From the NCBI GenBank assembly GCA_023213315.1, contig JAKCPI010010606.1:62001-126000 (forward strand): 64,000 nucleotides of DNA. The letters run 5' to 3'. The position numbers were made by a program, and so were the translations under genes. Shown piece after piece: positions 54,063 to 64,000 of the stretch (within the stretch, counting starts at the first letter, position 1; every line of letters starts with the position of its first letter). The notes under the pieces were generated by a model. The model did no database searches. It saw only the letters and a list, made by a program, of their open reading frames with translations, and was not told the DNA's origin. Source of the DNA: Euborellia annulipes. Lineage: Eukaryota > Arthropoda > Insecta > Dermaptera > Anisolabididae.

Positions 54063-54657
54063 ACGTTCAAATATTGCAATAAATTTGATATTAAACACGA
54101 TCCTATTTATATTTTTATTTATGATTAGGTACTATACCAGCAATAAACTATTTTATTATAACAATATATTTATGAATAATTATAGTAATTAAATGCATTG
54201 TTAAATTATAAAGATTCAATCTACTTCTCTATTGATAATTATGAAACAACCAACGTGAATATAATTATTCTAATCATTAATAGATTTTCACTACATATAT
54301 AATGAAAATTTTATCAACAATATAATTCTACGTACATTTCTCTCTCTGATATCATATAATCTTTGCATGTGTTAATTTTTTTTTAATAGACATTGGATAT
54401 AATTTTTCATTAACTCTGTCACCCGTTACCTGTCCAGTTGAAAGCTTTTCGTGTTGTTTTCCTGTCAAAGCCTTATTTGAATTAAAAAAAAAAAAGTAAT
54501 TAAACCCCTGGCCATCCTCAGAAGTTAATAATATCAGAGCTGATCCCATTTTTGTTTTAAATATTTTGAATATTAAGCGTGTACTACCAGAAATATTATT
54601 AATATTATTATTGGAAATTTATACACAAATAGCTAGAGGAAGATAAATATTTACTAT
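54063..54657. other. AT-rich spacer
   Basis: A short minus frame at 54352-54549 spans a homopolymer and is not credible. Confidence 0.4.
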
Positions 54658-55248
54658 TTTTTACTTTCTTTTATATATAGGCCTATATATATCTTAATAC
54701 ATATTTTATGTATACTGTATAGAGAAAGCATTGGATTCGTGTCAAAAATTCGAGATTTTAATGGAAATACACGTTTTGAGGTCACCCATGTCAAAAAAAT
54801 CAGCTCCCTTTGTCTGTGAAGAACGAAAAGAGCTACAAGGTTGAAATTTTATATTTAAGTCCCACTGGCACGTTCATAAAGCTTTCGAACAAAATTGTCC
54901 AAAGAATACTAGTATTTTACGTATGTTCTTTTTCAGTTTTTTCGTTTTTCTCAAAATTCACTACAATGATTTTGATGATTAATATTCATAAATCATTTGG
55001 TTTTTAGATGCTTTTTAAAATGTATATTCTCATTATGCCCTCAAAATTGTTAAAAGCATATTTTACTCTTGTACGTACTTCAAAGTAAAGAAAGTTGGTA
55101 ACAAAATATCAGTATTTTTCTGTTTATAAATTTTAAATTCTAATATATGTCGACACAAAAATGTGGCATGACAAACACACAACACACTTTCAATTACTGA
55201 AGATAAGAGAAAATAGTGTGCTGTGCATCCACACACCAGATTTTTTTA
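54658..55248 (+). mobile_element. Family D repeat, full length (D22)
   Basis: 5' stem with an expanded TA-rich loop, ACACGTTTTGAGGTC, body, X-box region lost, 3' hairpin from ACAAAAATGTGGCATGAC to ACACACCAGATTTTTTT. Confidence 0.85.
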
Positions 55249-56309
55249 TATTGATATTGATACTCGCGAAAATTGCTGACTTACTCATAAAATAAGGTTC
55301 GAAAATCCATAAAACGTGTTGTCCAGGTCAATACAACGGAATTCGAGGGGGAAATTTGAGTGCTCCAAAATAATTTGATAATACTTGACTTAATTAGTAA
55401 ATTATTCCAAACTGATATAACTGTTAAAATGTATGTGAGAACCATGTATGCAGATGATATACTGTAGATATGTAAACTACTCTTCTTTTGGACTCTCGTG
55501 TTTAAGTTTTAAAGTTCCAATTAAAATAGTTCAGATTTTTTTTTAATCATAAAGCAAAAAAAAAAAAGAATATTGCATTTAATAATATTAATTATGATAA
55601 TCATCATTTTGAAATTTCTTTGTTTTCTGTTCTTTTTTTTCCTTTCATCCATACCTAGACTTTCTTGGGCATAAATCAGAAATCCAACTGATTCTCTTAT
55701 TTCTTTCTCGAAACAAATGGATTGATGTTTACACCAAGATTTTCTAAGTAAATACTGAATAGCGGCCGAATTACAAAAAAGCCCATAATAACATGATATC
55801 GGAGCTTCTTATGTTACCTTTGAAAGGTAATAATATATCTTTATGGAGTAAAGACCATCAAAACAAGGAGACGCATTGATATCTCAGGTATCATGGATAT
55901 CTTGCAAAAATAACTAAATTCAAAAGAGATATTGACATCACTCTATTATCTTGCTCTTTCTTTTGTCTCTTTCTTAAAACTTCTTATTCTAAATAACACT
56001 TTATTATTTGCGCTTAGGGTTAATACCCCAATATGTAACTTGTTACACCTTTTCAATAAGGACTTCTATCGTATAACGATTTCTCATATATTGGTTCTAA
56101 CTGATCTGGGTCAACTAACAGCCCTAGAAAGCAGAATCAAGGACATGTTATGAAATTCTTTTAGTAAATATATTCTTAAATTCTTTAAATCCGATCGCGT
56201 GCGATATTTTAATAAAATCTAGAACTTATATTTCCGTTGAAAGTTTTTGCATAGAAATTATTTTCGATTGCATATTTTCTTGGCTACTATTTTAAATAAG
56301 ATAATATTA
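55249..56309. other. AT-rich spacer
   Basis: A 73-codon plus frame at 55932-56153 is of ordinary composition (ILNNTLLFALRVNTPICN region) but shows no domain and no convincing splice sites. Confidence 0.3.
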
Positions 56310-57074
56310 TATTTTTACTTTCTCTTATCCTATATATGAAATATATAGAGAAAGTATTGCGATCATGTCAAGAATTCGATATCAAGATTTTGAGGGATAT
56401 ACACGTTTTTAGGCCTGAGTCCAAAAAAAATGTTTCGTTACATGGTCTGTTGGTGGTCAATTTTAAGTATGCAGGAATTGAGCTATGAGGCTGAAATTTT
56501 ATATTTAAGTTAGACATCCCCCTGGAGCTTGAAAATAAGCTTTTAAACAAAAAGTAGTAGTACTTTACTGATGTACATTTTAAGTGTTTTCAACAAATTT
56601 GTTTGTTTGTCTGTCTGTGTGTCTGTGAACAAAATATCTCAGAAACTAAAAGAGCTGCGAGGCTGAAATTTTATATTTAACCTAGGCACCCCTCCAAGGG
56701 GTGAAAATAAGCTTTTGAACAAAATGGGCCAAAAAGTACTAGTACTTTACTTATCTACTTTTTCACTTTTTTTCGATTTTCTCAAAAATCTCCAACGATT
56801 TTGATTAAAATTCATAAATCAATTATTTTTTAGATGCTCTTTAAAAAGTATATCAGTGAAATTTTTCGTGAAAATTGTTTGAAGTACACTTTTCTGATGT
56901 GGAAGTATCCCTAGATCGAATGGTCAAGTTTGGAACTTAGGTGCTAACGGCAACCAAATATATCTCGACACAAAAAATCTGGTGTGGCAAGCACAATACA
57001 CAACTTTCTCTTGCCGAAGGGTAAGAGAAAGTTGTGTGCTGTGGCGTCCAGTCACACCAGATTTTTTTTTATTA
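56310..57074 (+). mobile_element. Family D, duplicated module copy (D23)
   Basis: Complete 5' stem and a complete 3' hairpin (TCTGGTGTGGCAAGCAC to CCAGTCACACCAGATTTT, with the CTTTCTCTTGCCGAAGGGTA loop). The GAGGCTGAAATTTTATATTT module appears twice (about 56485 and 56661), and the alternative 3' body follows. Confidence 0.9.
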
Positions 57075-57585
57075 AAATTTTCCAATTTCATCATTTCCAG
57101 TTTTAAATTTCGTCTAATTTACCTCTCTCTATTCTATTAATATATTCTCCCTGGCTATAAATCTTTAGACTAATTAATATGAAATTTTGAAAATGTTTTA
57201 TTATAACCTGAGGCAGAATATAGATTAGAAAGAGAGAGAGAAGGGCTGTCCAAACTCTGACCAAAAAGAGTAAGGATCATTCAGCAAAAGTTCATATTTC
57301 AATAAAGCCCTAAAGCCAAAGGCTCAATATCAAAACTTTGTTTTTATTAAAAAAATTTCTGTTTACTAACATTAATTTGAATATATCGAACTACCAAACA
57401 ATCAATTTATTTAATCAACTGATTTTATACTTGTCTTAGTATATTTAAAAAAAAAATCTAATGTGACGAAGATAATATTCACATCTGCTGTTTTAATCTT
57501 CACCTACTTAATTACAACAACTGCAGACATACAAAAAAAAAAACTCAAACGAGATTCGAATTCTAAAAAATAAAATAAAATTATT
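57075..57585. other. AT-rich spacer
   Basis: No feature recognised. Confidence 0.45.
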
Positions 57586-58022
57586 AGGAGAATTTTTAAT
57601 TATAGACCACATTTTTGTATAAAAATACATAATTACTGTACAACGTTTCGACTGCTTATTCTGCAGTCGTTATCAAGTACTGTGCACTTGCTCCGACTCA
57701 AGTGAAGCAACTGTCATGTCCGTTACTTGCCTTTTTATATACAGCGACTTCAGCGCCATCTGTTGGCATTTCTAACCTCACAGAAATGCCAACAGATGGT
57801 GATTTCTGTGAAGTTAGAAATGCAAACAGATGGCGCTGACGTCGCTGTATATAAAAAGGCAAGTAACGGACATGATAGTTAATTCACTTAAGTAGGAGCA
57901 AATGCACAGTACTTGATAACGGCTGCAGAATAAGCAATCGAAACGTTGTACAGTAATTATATATTTTTAATAAATATTTTATACAAAAATGTGGTCTATA
58001 ATTAAAAATTCTCCTAATAATA
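57586..58022. mobile_element. Family C MITE, most complete palindrome (C9)
   Basis: Left end AGGAGAATTTTTAATTATAG to right end CTATAATTAAAAATTCTCCT. Arms of about 200 bp mirror each other through CAACGTTTCGACTGC, GTACTGTGCACTTGCTCC, CAGCGCCATCTGTTGGCATT and the centre near 57800. No coding sequence. Confidence 0.95.
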
Positions 58023-58802
58023 ATAACTCAAACCACAAAAGCTTTAATAAACACATTCGTGATAAATATAAAAATAAAATTATTATTTAATATGGTTATT
58101 ACATATTCAAAATTATTTTTTATTTAAATCAACGGATTTTTTCACATATGAGTAATTTATACATATATTATTACACATAATATTTATTAACTCAAACATT
58201 TTACAATTAATATGCCTGAATATTGATATTAATTGGGTTTTAAAACCAATACATGATATATTTAATTTATTATATATATTATCACATTAGAATTGAATTT
58301 TTTTTAAATTTCTTAATCCTTTTAATTTTTTATTAGCATTTTATATCGACCCGTGACAGTTTATTTTAAATTTAATATAATTCAATCCTTTTTTGATGTA
58401 TTCCTTTCCTACATTAGATGTATACATTTGCACTAAAGAAACACATTAATCCGTGGGAGGTTTTTGCAAAGTGGATCATTTCCTCAGATCACGTCCTGAC
58501 ACCTGTTCAAGAGCTTTTCACAAGACGACTCTAATTCATACATTTCAATATTCAATCGATAAAATCGATAGAGATGAAACTTTTAAAAGGTTTTTATAAA
58601 GGTGCAAAAAAAAAAAAGTTCGTGGTAAAAAAAGCTGTCTTACTCAGATAAACTCTCTAAGAAAAAATTTTATAATACAGAATATATGAATTTACTACAT
58701 TATTTAGAATATAATATACTTTCCAGCATTATAGCAAGACGATAAAAACAAACTTGCATGGTATTATTAACTTTTCCGAAAACGGGAAAGTTTTTCCACG
58801 TC
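58023..58802. other. AT-rich spacer
   Basis: A hairpin ACTTTTCCGAAAACGGGAAAGT lies at 58770-58792. Otherwise nothing. Confidence 0.4.
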
Positions 58803-58810
58803 TGAAGGTC

Positions 58811-59202
58811 TCTAAAAACAGACGTTAAAATTTAAAATAAACAAATGGGTGTTAAAAAGTAATGTAACAACAATCAGCGTTAAAAAATGCTATTTTCTAA
58901 ACTAAGTTTTAACAGCGACGTTAACATGTTGCTTTTATTTCAAAGCTATTAAAATCATAACCTTACTTTTTAGGTTAAGGGTGCCATTTTTATTTTAAAC
59001 ACGACGTTAAAATATTAAAGCTCTTGACATGACATTAATTTTTAAAACTATTTACTAAATGTTAACGCTTTGCCTTTAAAGTTTTTGTTTACAGAATAGC
59101 TATTTGAGGCAAGAAAGTGATTTTGAATAACATTTTTTAACGTTTACATTACTTTTTAACACCTATTTGTTTATTTTAAATTTTAACGTCTGTTTTTAGA
59201 GA
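58811..59202. mobile_element. Family G palindromic MITE, copy 2
   Basis: CTCTAAAAACAGACGTTAAA on the left and TTTAACGTCTGTTTTTAGAG on the right. The middle blocks match copy 1, with a few small indels. The arms are better preserved here than in copy 1. Confidence 0.9.
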
Positions 59203-59494
59203 ATAAACTTGCTTGTGCTTTTTAAGCACTTTTTTTCCATATTTTTTTGCTTTTTTTGTCTGGTCTTTAATTATGATGTTTATTTGTTTGTGCTTGTATT
59301 GGTTACGAACGTTTTAATAAATATTTCGTGGAAATAGAGAGCCTTTGTTTCTATTCTTAAGATATTACATTTCAAACATATAATCATCATAACACTTAGA
59401 CACAACACAAGTCGATATTTACTTGTTATTTTTATAAATAATACCAGCAAAATGATTTTTTTTTATATCAAATTTTTTATTATTCCTGCAATGT
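59203..59494. other. AT-rich spacer
   Basis: No feature recognised. Confidence 0.45.
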
Positions 59495-59738
59495 ATATGT
59501 CGGGCCCACAAATGCCTGATATGCTCTAACTTGGAGCCTTAATTTTAGGCAACCAAAATGCCAATTTGTCCCCGGGCGTGTTGTCTGAGAAGTAACTTTT
59601 TTTTTTTTTGCTTTCTCTTATTTTTTAATACAACTGAAAAAAAAAATTAAAAAAAGATGATTTATTCATTTTAAAAATATTAGTTTGATTGCCTAAGCTT
59701 AAGGCTCCACTCTCGAGCATATCAGGCACAACAGTACA
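59495..59738. mobile_element. Family L MITE, copy 2
   Basis: Matches copy 1 from CCCACAAATGCCTGATATGC to CTCTCGAGCATATCAGGCAC, including the inner TTTAGGCAACCAAAATGCC. The outermost CAGT ends are decayed, and a T-run has expanded near 59599. Confidence 0.8.
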
Positions 59739-59910
59739 GTCAATTAAATAAAAATGTTAAATTTTGAGAAAAAAAAAAAAAAAAATAAAATGTTGGAAAT
59801 ATATGTCAAAGCAAATGAATTTAATTATTGTAAAAAACAAAATAAAATAATTAGAATATTTATGAGAAAGGTCACATCTTCAATTACTATTGTTCTATAA
59901 GCATTAAGGT

Positions 59911-59942
<32 letters not shown>

Positions 59943-60399
59943 CATTTTATAAAAAAATATTTATTTATTTGTTAAATTATGCGAATTTCAAATTATTCAG
60001 AGCTAGAATATAAAAAAAATTTTATTGAAATTTTGTCTGTAATTAGAGAAACGGAATTTTAAGTATTCTTCCTCTCAAGAGACAGAATAAAAAATTCTTA
60101 CTTGTCGGCTCGAATCACGTTCTCATGGCAGAGTAACAAGTTGTCAGAATATGTTTACAGGTGTTCGCTAATCGGTTATCGTTAAAGTAATTTTATGCAT
60201 AAATTATACTTAATTATATATATTGTATGTTCCTTTTCTAAATTAGTGTTTAATTTTATAACATTTTCGTTTGTTTTCAATCATTTAAACATACATTTAT
60301 TAGAGTAGATTTTTTAACTCCAAGAGAGATAAATATTGATAATATTAATTTAAATAAATATGAGATTTCTATCAATGGTCTCTTAACCTCCGGGATCTT
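59739..60399. other. AT-rich spacer
   Basis: Contains the longest T-run of the window (59913-59942). No other feature. Confidence 0.45.
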
Positions 60400-60956
60400 C
60401 AGCGAATGCTTGTCACACCAGATTTATTTATTTATTTTTTGTGTCGACATTTATTTAGTTTCCGACAGTACGGTACATTAGAATTCAAGTTGTTAAACAG
60501 AAAAATATTTAAATTTTGTTACCATATCTTTCCTTTGAAGTACAAGAGTAAGTGCTTCAAAAAATTTTGAGACCAAAATGAGAATATACATTTTAAAGAG
60601 AATCTAAAGTTTTTTTTTTTTAATTTTAATCAAAATATTTTGATAAAAAAAAAAAAAAAAAATCTGAAAAAGTACATCAGTAAAGTACTTGTACGTTTTG
60701 GCCAATTTTCTTAAAATCTTATTTTCAAGCATCAGGGGGGTATTTAAGTTAAATATAATATTTCAATCTCTTAGCTCATTTCCTTCATACTTTATTTTGG
60801 TCACAGACAGGCAAACAGACAATTTTGAGGATCTCATGTTTTTGAACTCAAAACATGTATTTCCTTCAAAATCTCGATATAGATTATTTGACATGAATCC
60901 AATACTTTCTTTCTCTCTATATATTATCATATATATATAGGTAAGAAAAAGTAAAA
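60400..60956 (-). mobile_element. Family D repeat, 3' hairpin half lost (D24)
   Basis: Minus strand: 5' stem with (TA)n at 60915-60953, body, and the outer 3' arm TTGTCACACCAGATTTATTT at 60410. The X-box region is deleted. The frame 60689-60940 is repeat-derived. Confidence 0.85.
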
Positions 60957-61027
60957 AAAAAAAAAAAATATTTAAAATTAAATGGCTCTAAAATTAATAA
61001 AAACTATATATACCGGTAAATATTAAT

Positions 61028-61150
61028 TCTTTTTTACGTTCTCTTACCTCTATATATACGTTAATATATAGAGAGAGAAATTAGTGGATTCATGTCAAAA
61101 ATTCGATGTCGAGATTTTGATGGATATACACGTTTGAGATCCCCTTAAAA
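61028..61150 (+). mobile_element. Family D 5' fragment (D25)
   Basis: 5' stem (GTTCTCTTACCTC, GAGAGAGAAAT) and ACACGTTTGAGATCCCCT only. Confidence 0.75.
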
Positions 61151-61350
61151 TAGATTAGCGGCCTGTGCATTCTAAGAGAGAAAAAAAAAATTTAAATCGA
61201 GAGAATATTGAAAAGAGAATAATTAATAGCGCTTTAAAATAAATAAATACTAGTCGTTTTATACGATCCATCCAAGAGAGAGCATTATTTGTTGTAACTT
61301 AACAACAAACTAGATTTTTCTCTCTGGGTCTAATAAATCACTTTATTTAG

Positions 61351-61649
61351 ATGATAGATTTGCAAAGGAGATAATAAAATTTCTTAGAAATTAATTTAAT
61401 TGTTATTTCCAAGAATAGCAGCCTGTCTCGGCATCGACAATGCCTGGAGGGGAGGTGCAGGCGGCACTTCCCCTCGTCTGGTCATTTCTTAAGCCTTTAA
61501 TAAAATACGATATAAAAATTAATAACTTCGAAACTTAAATTGCGTAGAACTCGCAAACTATGGGACCAAATTTTATGGGATTTTTTTTAAAAAGCTCAGA
61601 ATTTCATAGACAAAATGCAGTTGAGAATAAAAATTTTAAAAATTTTAAT
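61351..61649 (+). repeat. Right copy of the duplicated 300-bp block
   Basis: Begins ATGATAGATTTGCAAAGGAG, matching window base 1, and runs in register (offset 61350) to the start of a D element. The left flank of this copy (61151-61350) is AT-rich and shows no repeat end. Confidence 0.85.
61430..61475 (+). other. Tandem GC-rich hairpins, second copy
   Basis: Base-for-base the same pair of stems as at 80-125, including the G-U pair. Confidence 0.5.
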
Positions 61650-61890
61650 TTTTACTTTCTCTTACCTCTAAATATGTTTATATATAGAGAGAGAAAGTAT
61701 AGATTCATGTAAAAAATTCGATGTCGAGATTTTGAGGGTTATACACGTTTTGAGGTCCCCTGAATCCAAAAGAGTGGTTTTCGCGACATGGTCTGTCTGT
61801 GTTCAATTTTAAGCATTAAGTAATTGAGCTATGAGGCTGATAAGGGTAAGAGAAAGTTGTGTGCTGTGCGCCAGTCACACCAGATTTTTC
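61650..61890 (+). mobile_element. Family D, internal deletion derivative (D26)
   Basis: The 5' part to GAGCTATGAGGCTGATA joins directly to AGGGTAAGAGAAAGTTGTGT and the last arm of the 3' hairpin (CAGTCACACCAGATTTTT). This is a second, independent internal deletion between the two ends (compare D8). Confidence 0.85.
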
Positions 61891-62218
61891 TTATTACACA
61901 CATTTGCATAATACTTCATTTTTAAGAATCGTCTTATACGAGGTATTTTATACCCCAATATAACGAGAAAATTACAAAAAATCTTTCTCGGTTCGAACTT
62001 CTTACCTGCTTTCTATTTCTCTCTCTACTTTCCAATGTAATTAATATACAATACAAGTTTACCATTTAAGTTTATTGTTTTGTTGCGTTATGTAAAAAAA
62101 AAAAAAAAAAAATATTAACCAATATTTATTGAATAAATAAATTTTAAAAAGTTGCCAATTTCGCCGCTATTAGTTCCATTGAAAAATTGTTTTTGAATCA
62201 TGCATACTAATATCGTAC
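61891..62218. other. AT-rich spacer
   Basis: No feature recognised. Confidence 0.4.
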
Positions 62219-62400
62219 GTTGATATGATTTGTCGGAGCCTTGCGGTCCGATGAGTCCCACAGTCAGGACTAATTGCAGTATTAAGATTTTCTCAATTAA
62301 TCTACGGCCAGGAATTCAACTCGAGACATCGCATTTGCCTTAGAAAGCCTTGTTTGGTTAATTGGTTCGAGACTGATTACTCCAACCCTAAGCGAACAAG
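62219..62400 (-). mobile_element. Possible SINE, minus strand
   Basis: On the minus strand, GGCTTTCTAAGGCAAATGCG and GAGTTGAATTCCTGGCC look like degenerate A and B boxes, followed by a body containing GACTGTGGGACTCATCGGAC. On the plus strand the same body reads CGATGAGTCC-CACAGTCA-GGACTAA, close to a hammerhead stem II but with core changes. Confidence 0.3.
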
Positions 62401-62707
62401 ACAGCCGTGTTATTTCATGTAAAGTAAATTATTCTTGCTTCTATTTCCTCTCTAAAGCTCCTCAACCTTTTTGCCAACTTTAATTATTAGTAAAATATTT
62501 CAACACTTCTTAAAGGCTTCTTACCATTTTCTAATAATATAAATATTAACTTATACGACAGTCCAGAATTTACATCTTTTTGTTACTTCGTTTTACTTTA
62601 TATTTACTACCACCAACCCAAGAACACTAAAATATTCTCTTTTTAATAAATCTCCTTTTAATAAAACTTTGTGCTTCATTTAGGGTCTATAAAAAAATTG
62701 TAAATCT

Positions 62708-62738
<31 letters not shown>

Positions 62739-63784
62739 ACAATATAAGGTGAAAATAAAAAGTGGATCATCGCCAACAAAAAGTAAGACCCCTCCTCCCC
62801 TTCCACTTTGACATTGTCAAGATTGGGTCTGAATGAGAAAAAAATTTCACTCACAACATGATAAGTTCAACTGCAAAAAACTTCCAATTTTTTTCCGGTT
62901 TGAAATTTTATTATCTTTTTCCCTGTTTCATTTTGAAACGCTCTCTACTGGCAACCCTTTTACAATCTAAAACATAAGAAATGATTTTAAAGTTCACAAT
63001 CAGACTCCAAAGAAATAATATTTATACGATTTATCGTATTTTCATGTAGAATGTAAATATTTTATTTATCCTCTTTTCAGCTAAATTTTTTAAATTTTTA
63101 TTTATTTAGATAGAATCTTTCAACATGTCTTGTTTTCTCATTAAGTAATTGATATAAAGATAAATCTGATATTATTTTACCAACTAGAAAACTCATTAAG
63201 TTAATTAGATAAACAAAAACATAAACTGTCTTTTTGATTTCGTTTTCATTCCACGTGGATGGATTTTACCTGAACTCTGATAAACAACCTTTCAATTGAG
63301 ATATTGTAAAAATCTGCCCGTGTTATGACGGAAGAGACCTCAGAAAATGAAAGAAAGAGCATTTCTTTTTTATAGAAAGGCAAAATGCGGTAAATTGCTT
63401 CTTTTTTTTTTTAAATAATCGATAATTTTTTTTTTTTTCATTTCTTGCTTGGTTCACCAAAAAATAATCCCAATTTCTATCTTCCAGTGTTTTTTTTTTC
63501 TTTGTATAGAAATTTTAGTCTGACAAGGACGCAGCTGAGAAAGCCTTGAAATAAACTTTACTGTATTGTGCCCTTCAATTGTCTATTTGTAGTTTCTATT
63601 TCGTTGAGTTCATCACTCAGTACTACTAAAGTTATCTTGCTTACTTTCTTGTGACAGTTTATTTTTTATTTTATTTTCTAAATAAGTTTAAACTCGGACA
63701 AGCTTAAACAAGAATAGTTTTCATTGTTTATTCGCCGGTAAAGAAATATTGGGAAACGGTGAATTACCTATATATGACACATGG
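62401..63784. other. AT-rich spacer
   Basis: A-run 62709-62730. No coding or repeat feature supported. Confidence 0.4.
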
Positions 63785-63845
63785 GTTGACGGGAGGATAC
63801 CTTATTTAAATATAAAATTACAATTTACTGAGCTCATTTATCATA
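63785..63845 (-). mobile_element. Family D fragment (D27)
   Basis: GGAGGATACCTTATTTAAAT, ATAAAATTACAATTTACTGA match the minus-strand middle of D. The neighbouring parts are not recognisable. Confidence 0.5.
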
Positions 63846-63880
63846 ATAACATTTTTAAGTAAAAATAAATTTTGTTTTAA

Positions 63881-64000
63881 GGTGCGCGTCTCGAAAAACC
63901 GTTAGAAGACGATTCAGTAGCTAGTTACTCTAGGCCGCAAGAGATGGCGTTAGTTTTTCCCATAATGAAACAAGGGATTTATTCCATTTTTGTCGACATT
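63881..64000. mobile_element. Family E MITE, left end, cut by the window
   Basis: Preceded by TTAA (63877-63880). GGTGCGCGTCTCGAAAAACC, then GAGATGGCGTTAGT, match the left arm of the copy at 43769. The right end lies beyond the window. Confidence 0.85.

Noticed and set aside
1..61649. The 300-bp direct repeats at the window ends as LTRs of one giant retroelement
   Set aside because: They are 61 kb apart, lack TG...CA ends, and nothing between them encodes gag or pol; intervening elements are unrelated.

Overview
This is eukaryotic, very AT-rich, non-coding DNA. No complete protein-coding gene can be supported: open frames are short, low in complexity and riddled with homopolymers, and there is no rRNA, no intact tRNA gene and no operon-like layout. 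The density of tRNA-derived SINEs, mariner and Penelope remnants, Helitron ends and MITEs fits an invertebrate, most likely an arthropod (I considered a copepod-like crustacean). That placement is inference from repeat style; I cannot name a species. The window reads as intergenic or long intronic sequence.

Most structure is repeats, given working names here. Family D (about 26 full or partial copies, both strands, roughly a fifth of the window) is a 0.5-0.8 kb hairpin-ended element. Its 5' end is an ACTTTCTCTTACC/(TA)n/GAGAGAAAGT stem, its middle carries AAAGTACTAGTACTTT and GTTGCCATGGTAAC palindromes, and its 3' end is a long stem bounded by TCTGGTGTGAC and GTCACACCAGA. Family C (nine copies) is a long palindromic MITE containing ACGTTTCGACTGC. 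Families with two copies or clear terminal inverted repeats (TIRs) and target site duplications (TSDs) are E (TTAA TSD), F and L (TA TSD, CAGT ends), G (about 400 bp), H (TTAAGGGGGAGT ends), A and B (nested, 33.3-39.2 kb), J, M, K and two hAT-type MITEs with perfect 8-bp TSDs (6549-6849 and 2687-3077).

Layout: 1-3.7 kb, duplicated block, D copies, SINEs and a hAT MITE nested in a SINE; 3.7-9.9 kb, K, a hAT MITE, D copies and one candidate exon on the minus strand; 10-16 kb, mariner remnant, palindromic J, H1 and Helitrons; 17-26.3 kb, candidate terminal exon, Penelope remnant, L1, C, D and G1; 27-31.3 kb, a cluster of minus-strand D copies, one holding a 26-bp tandem array; 31.5-39.2 kb, a candidate microexon or recursive splice point, then nested A, B, C and M; 40-51.7 kb, Helitron, D with E inserted, H2, a C/mariner junction and D with F inserted; 52-61.9 kb, D-rich, with C9, G2 and L2; the end repeats the first 300 bp of the window and carries a second E.

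The most notable signal is a small-ribozyme-like core (CTGAWGA, then a hairpin, then a GAAA block) that recurs in several otherwise unrelated elements (Penelope 3' region, J, M, the 26.3 kb and 39.7 kb loci, and in degenerate form family C), matching the conserved bases of the hammerhead ribozyme. Catalysis is not shown.
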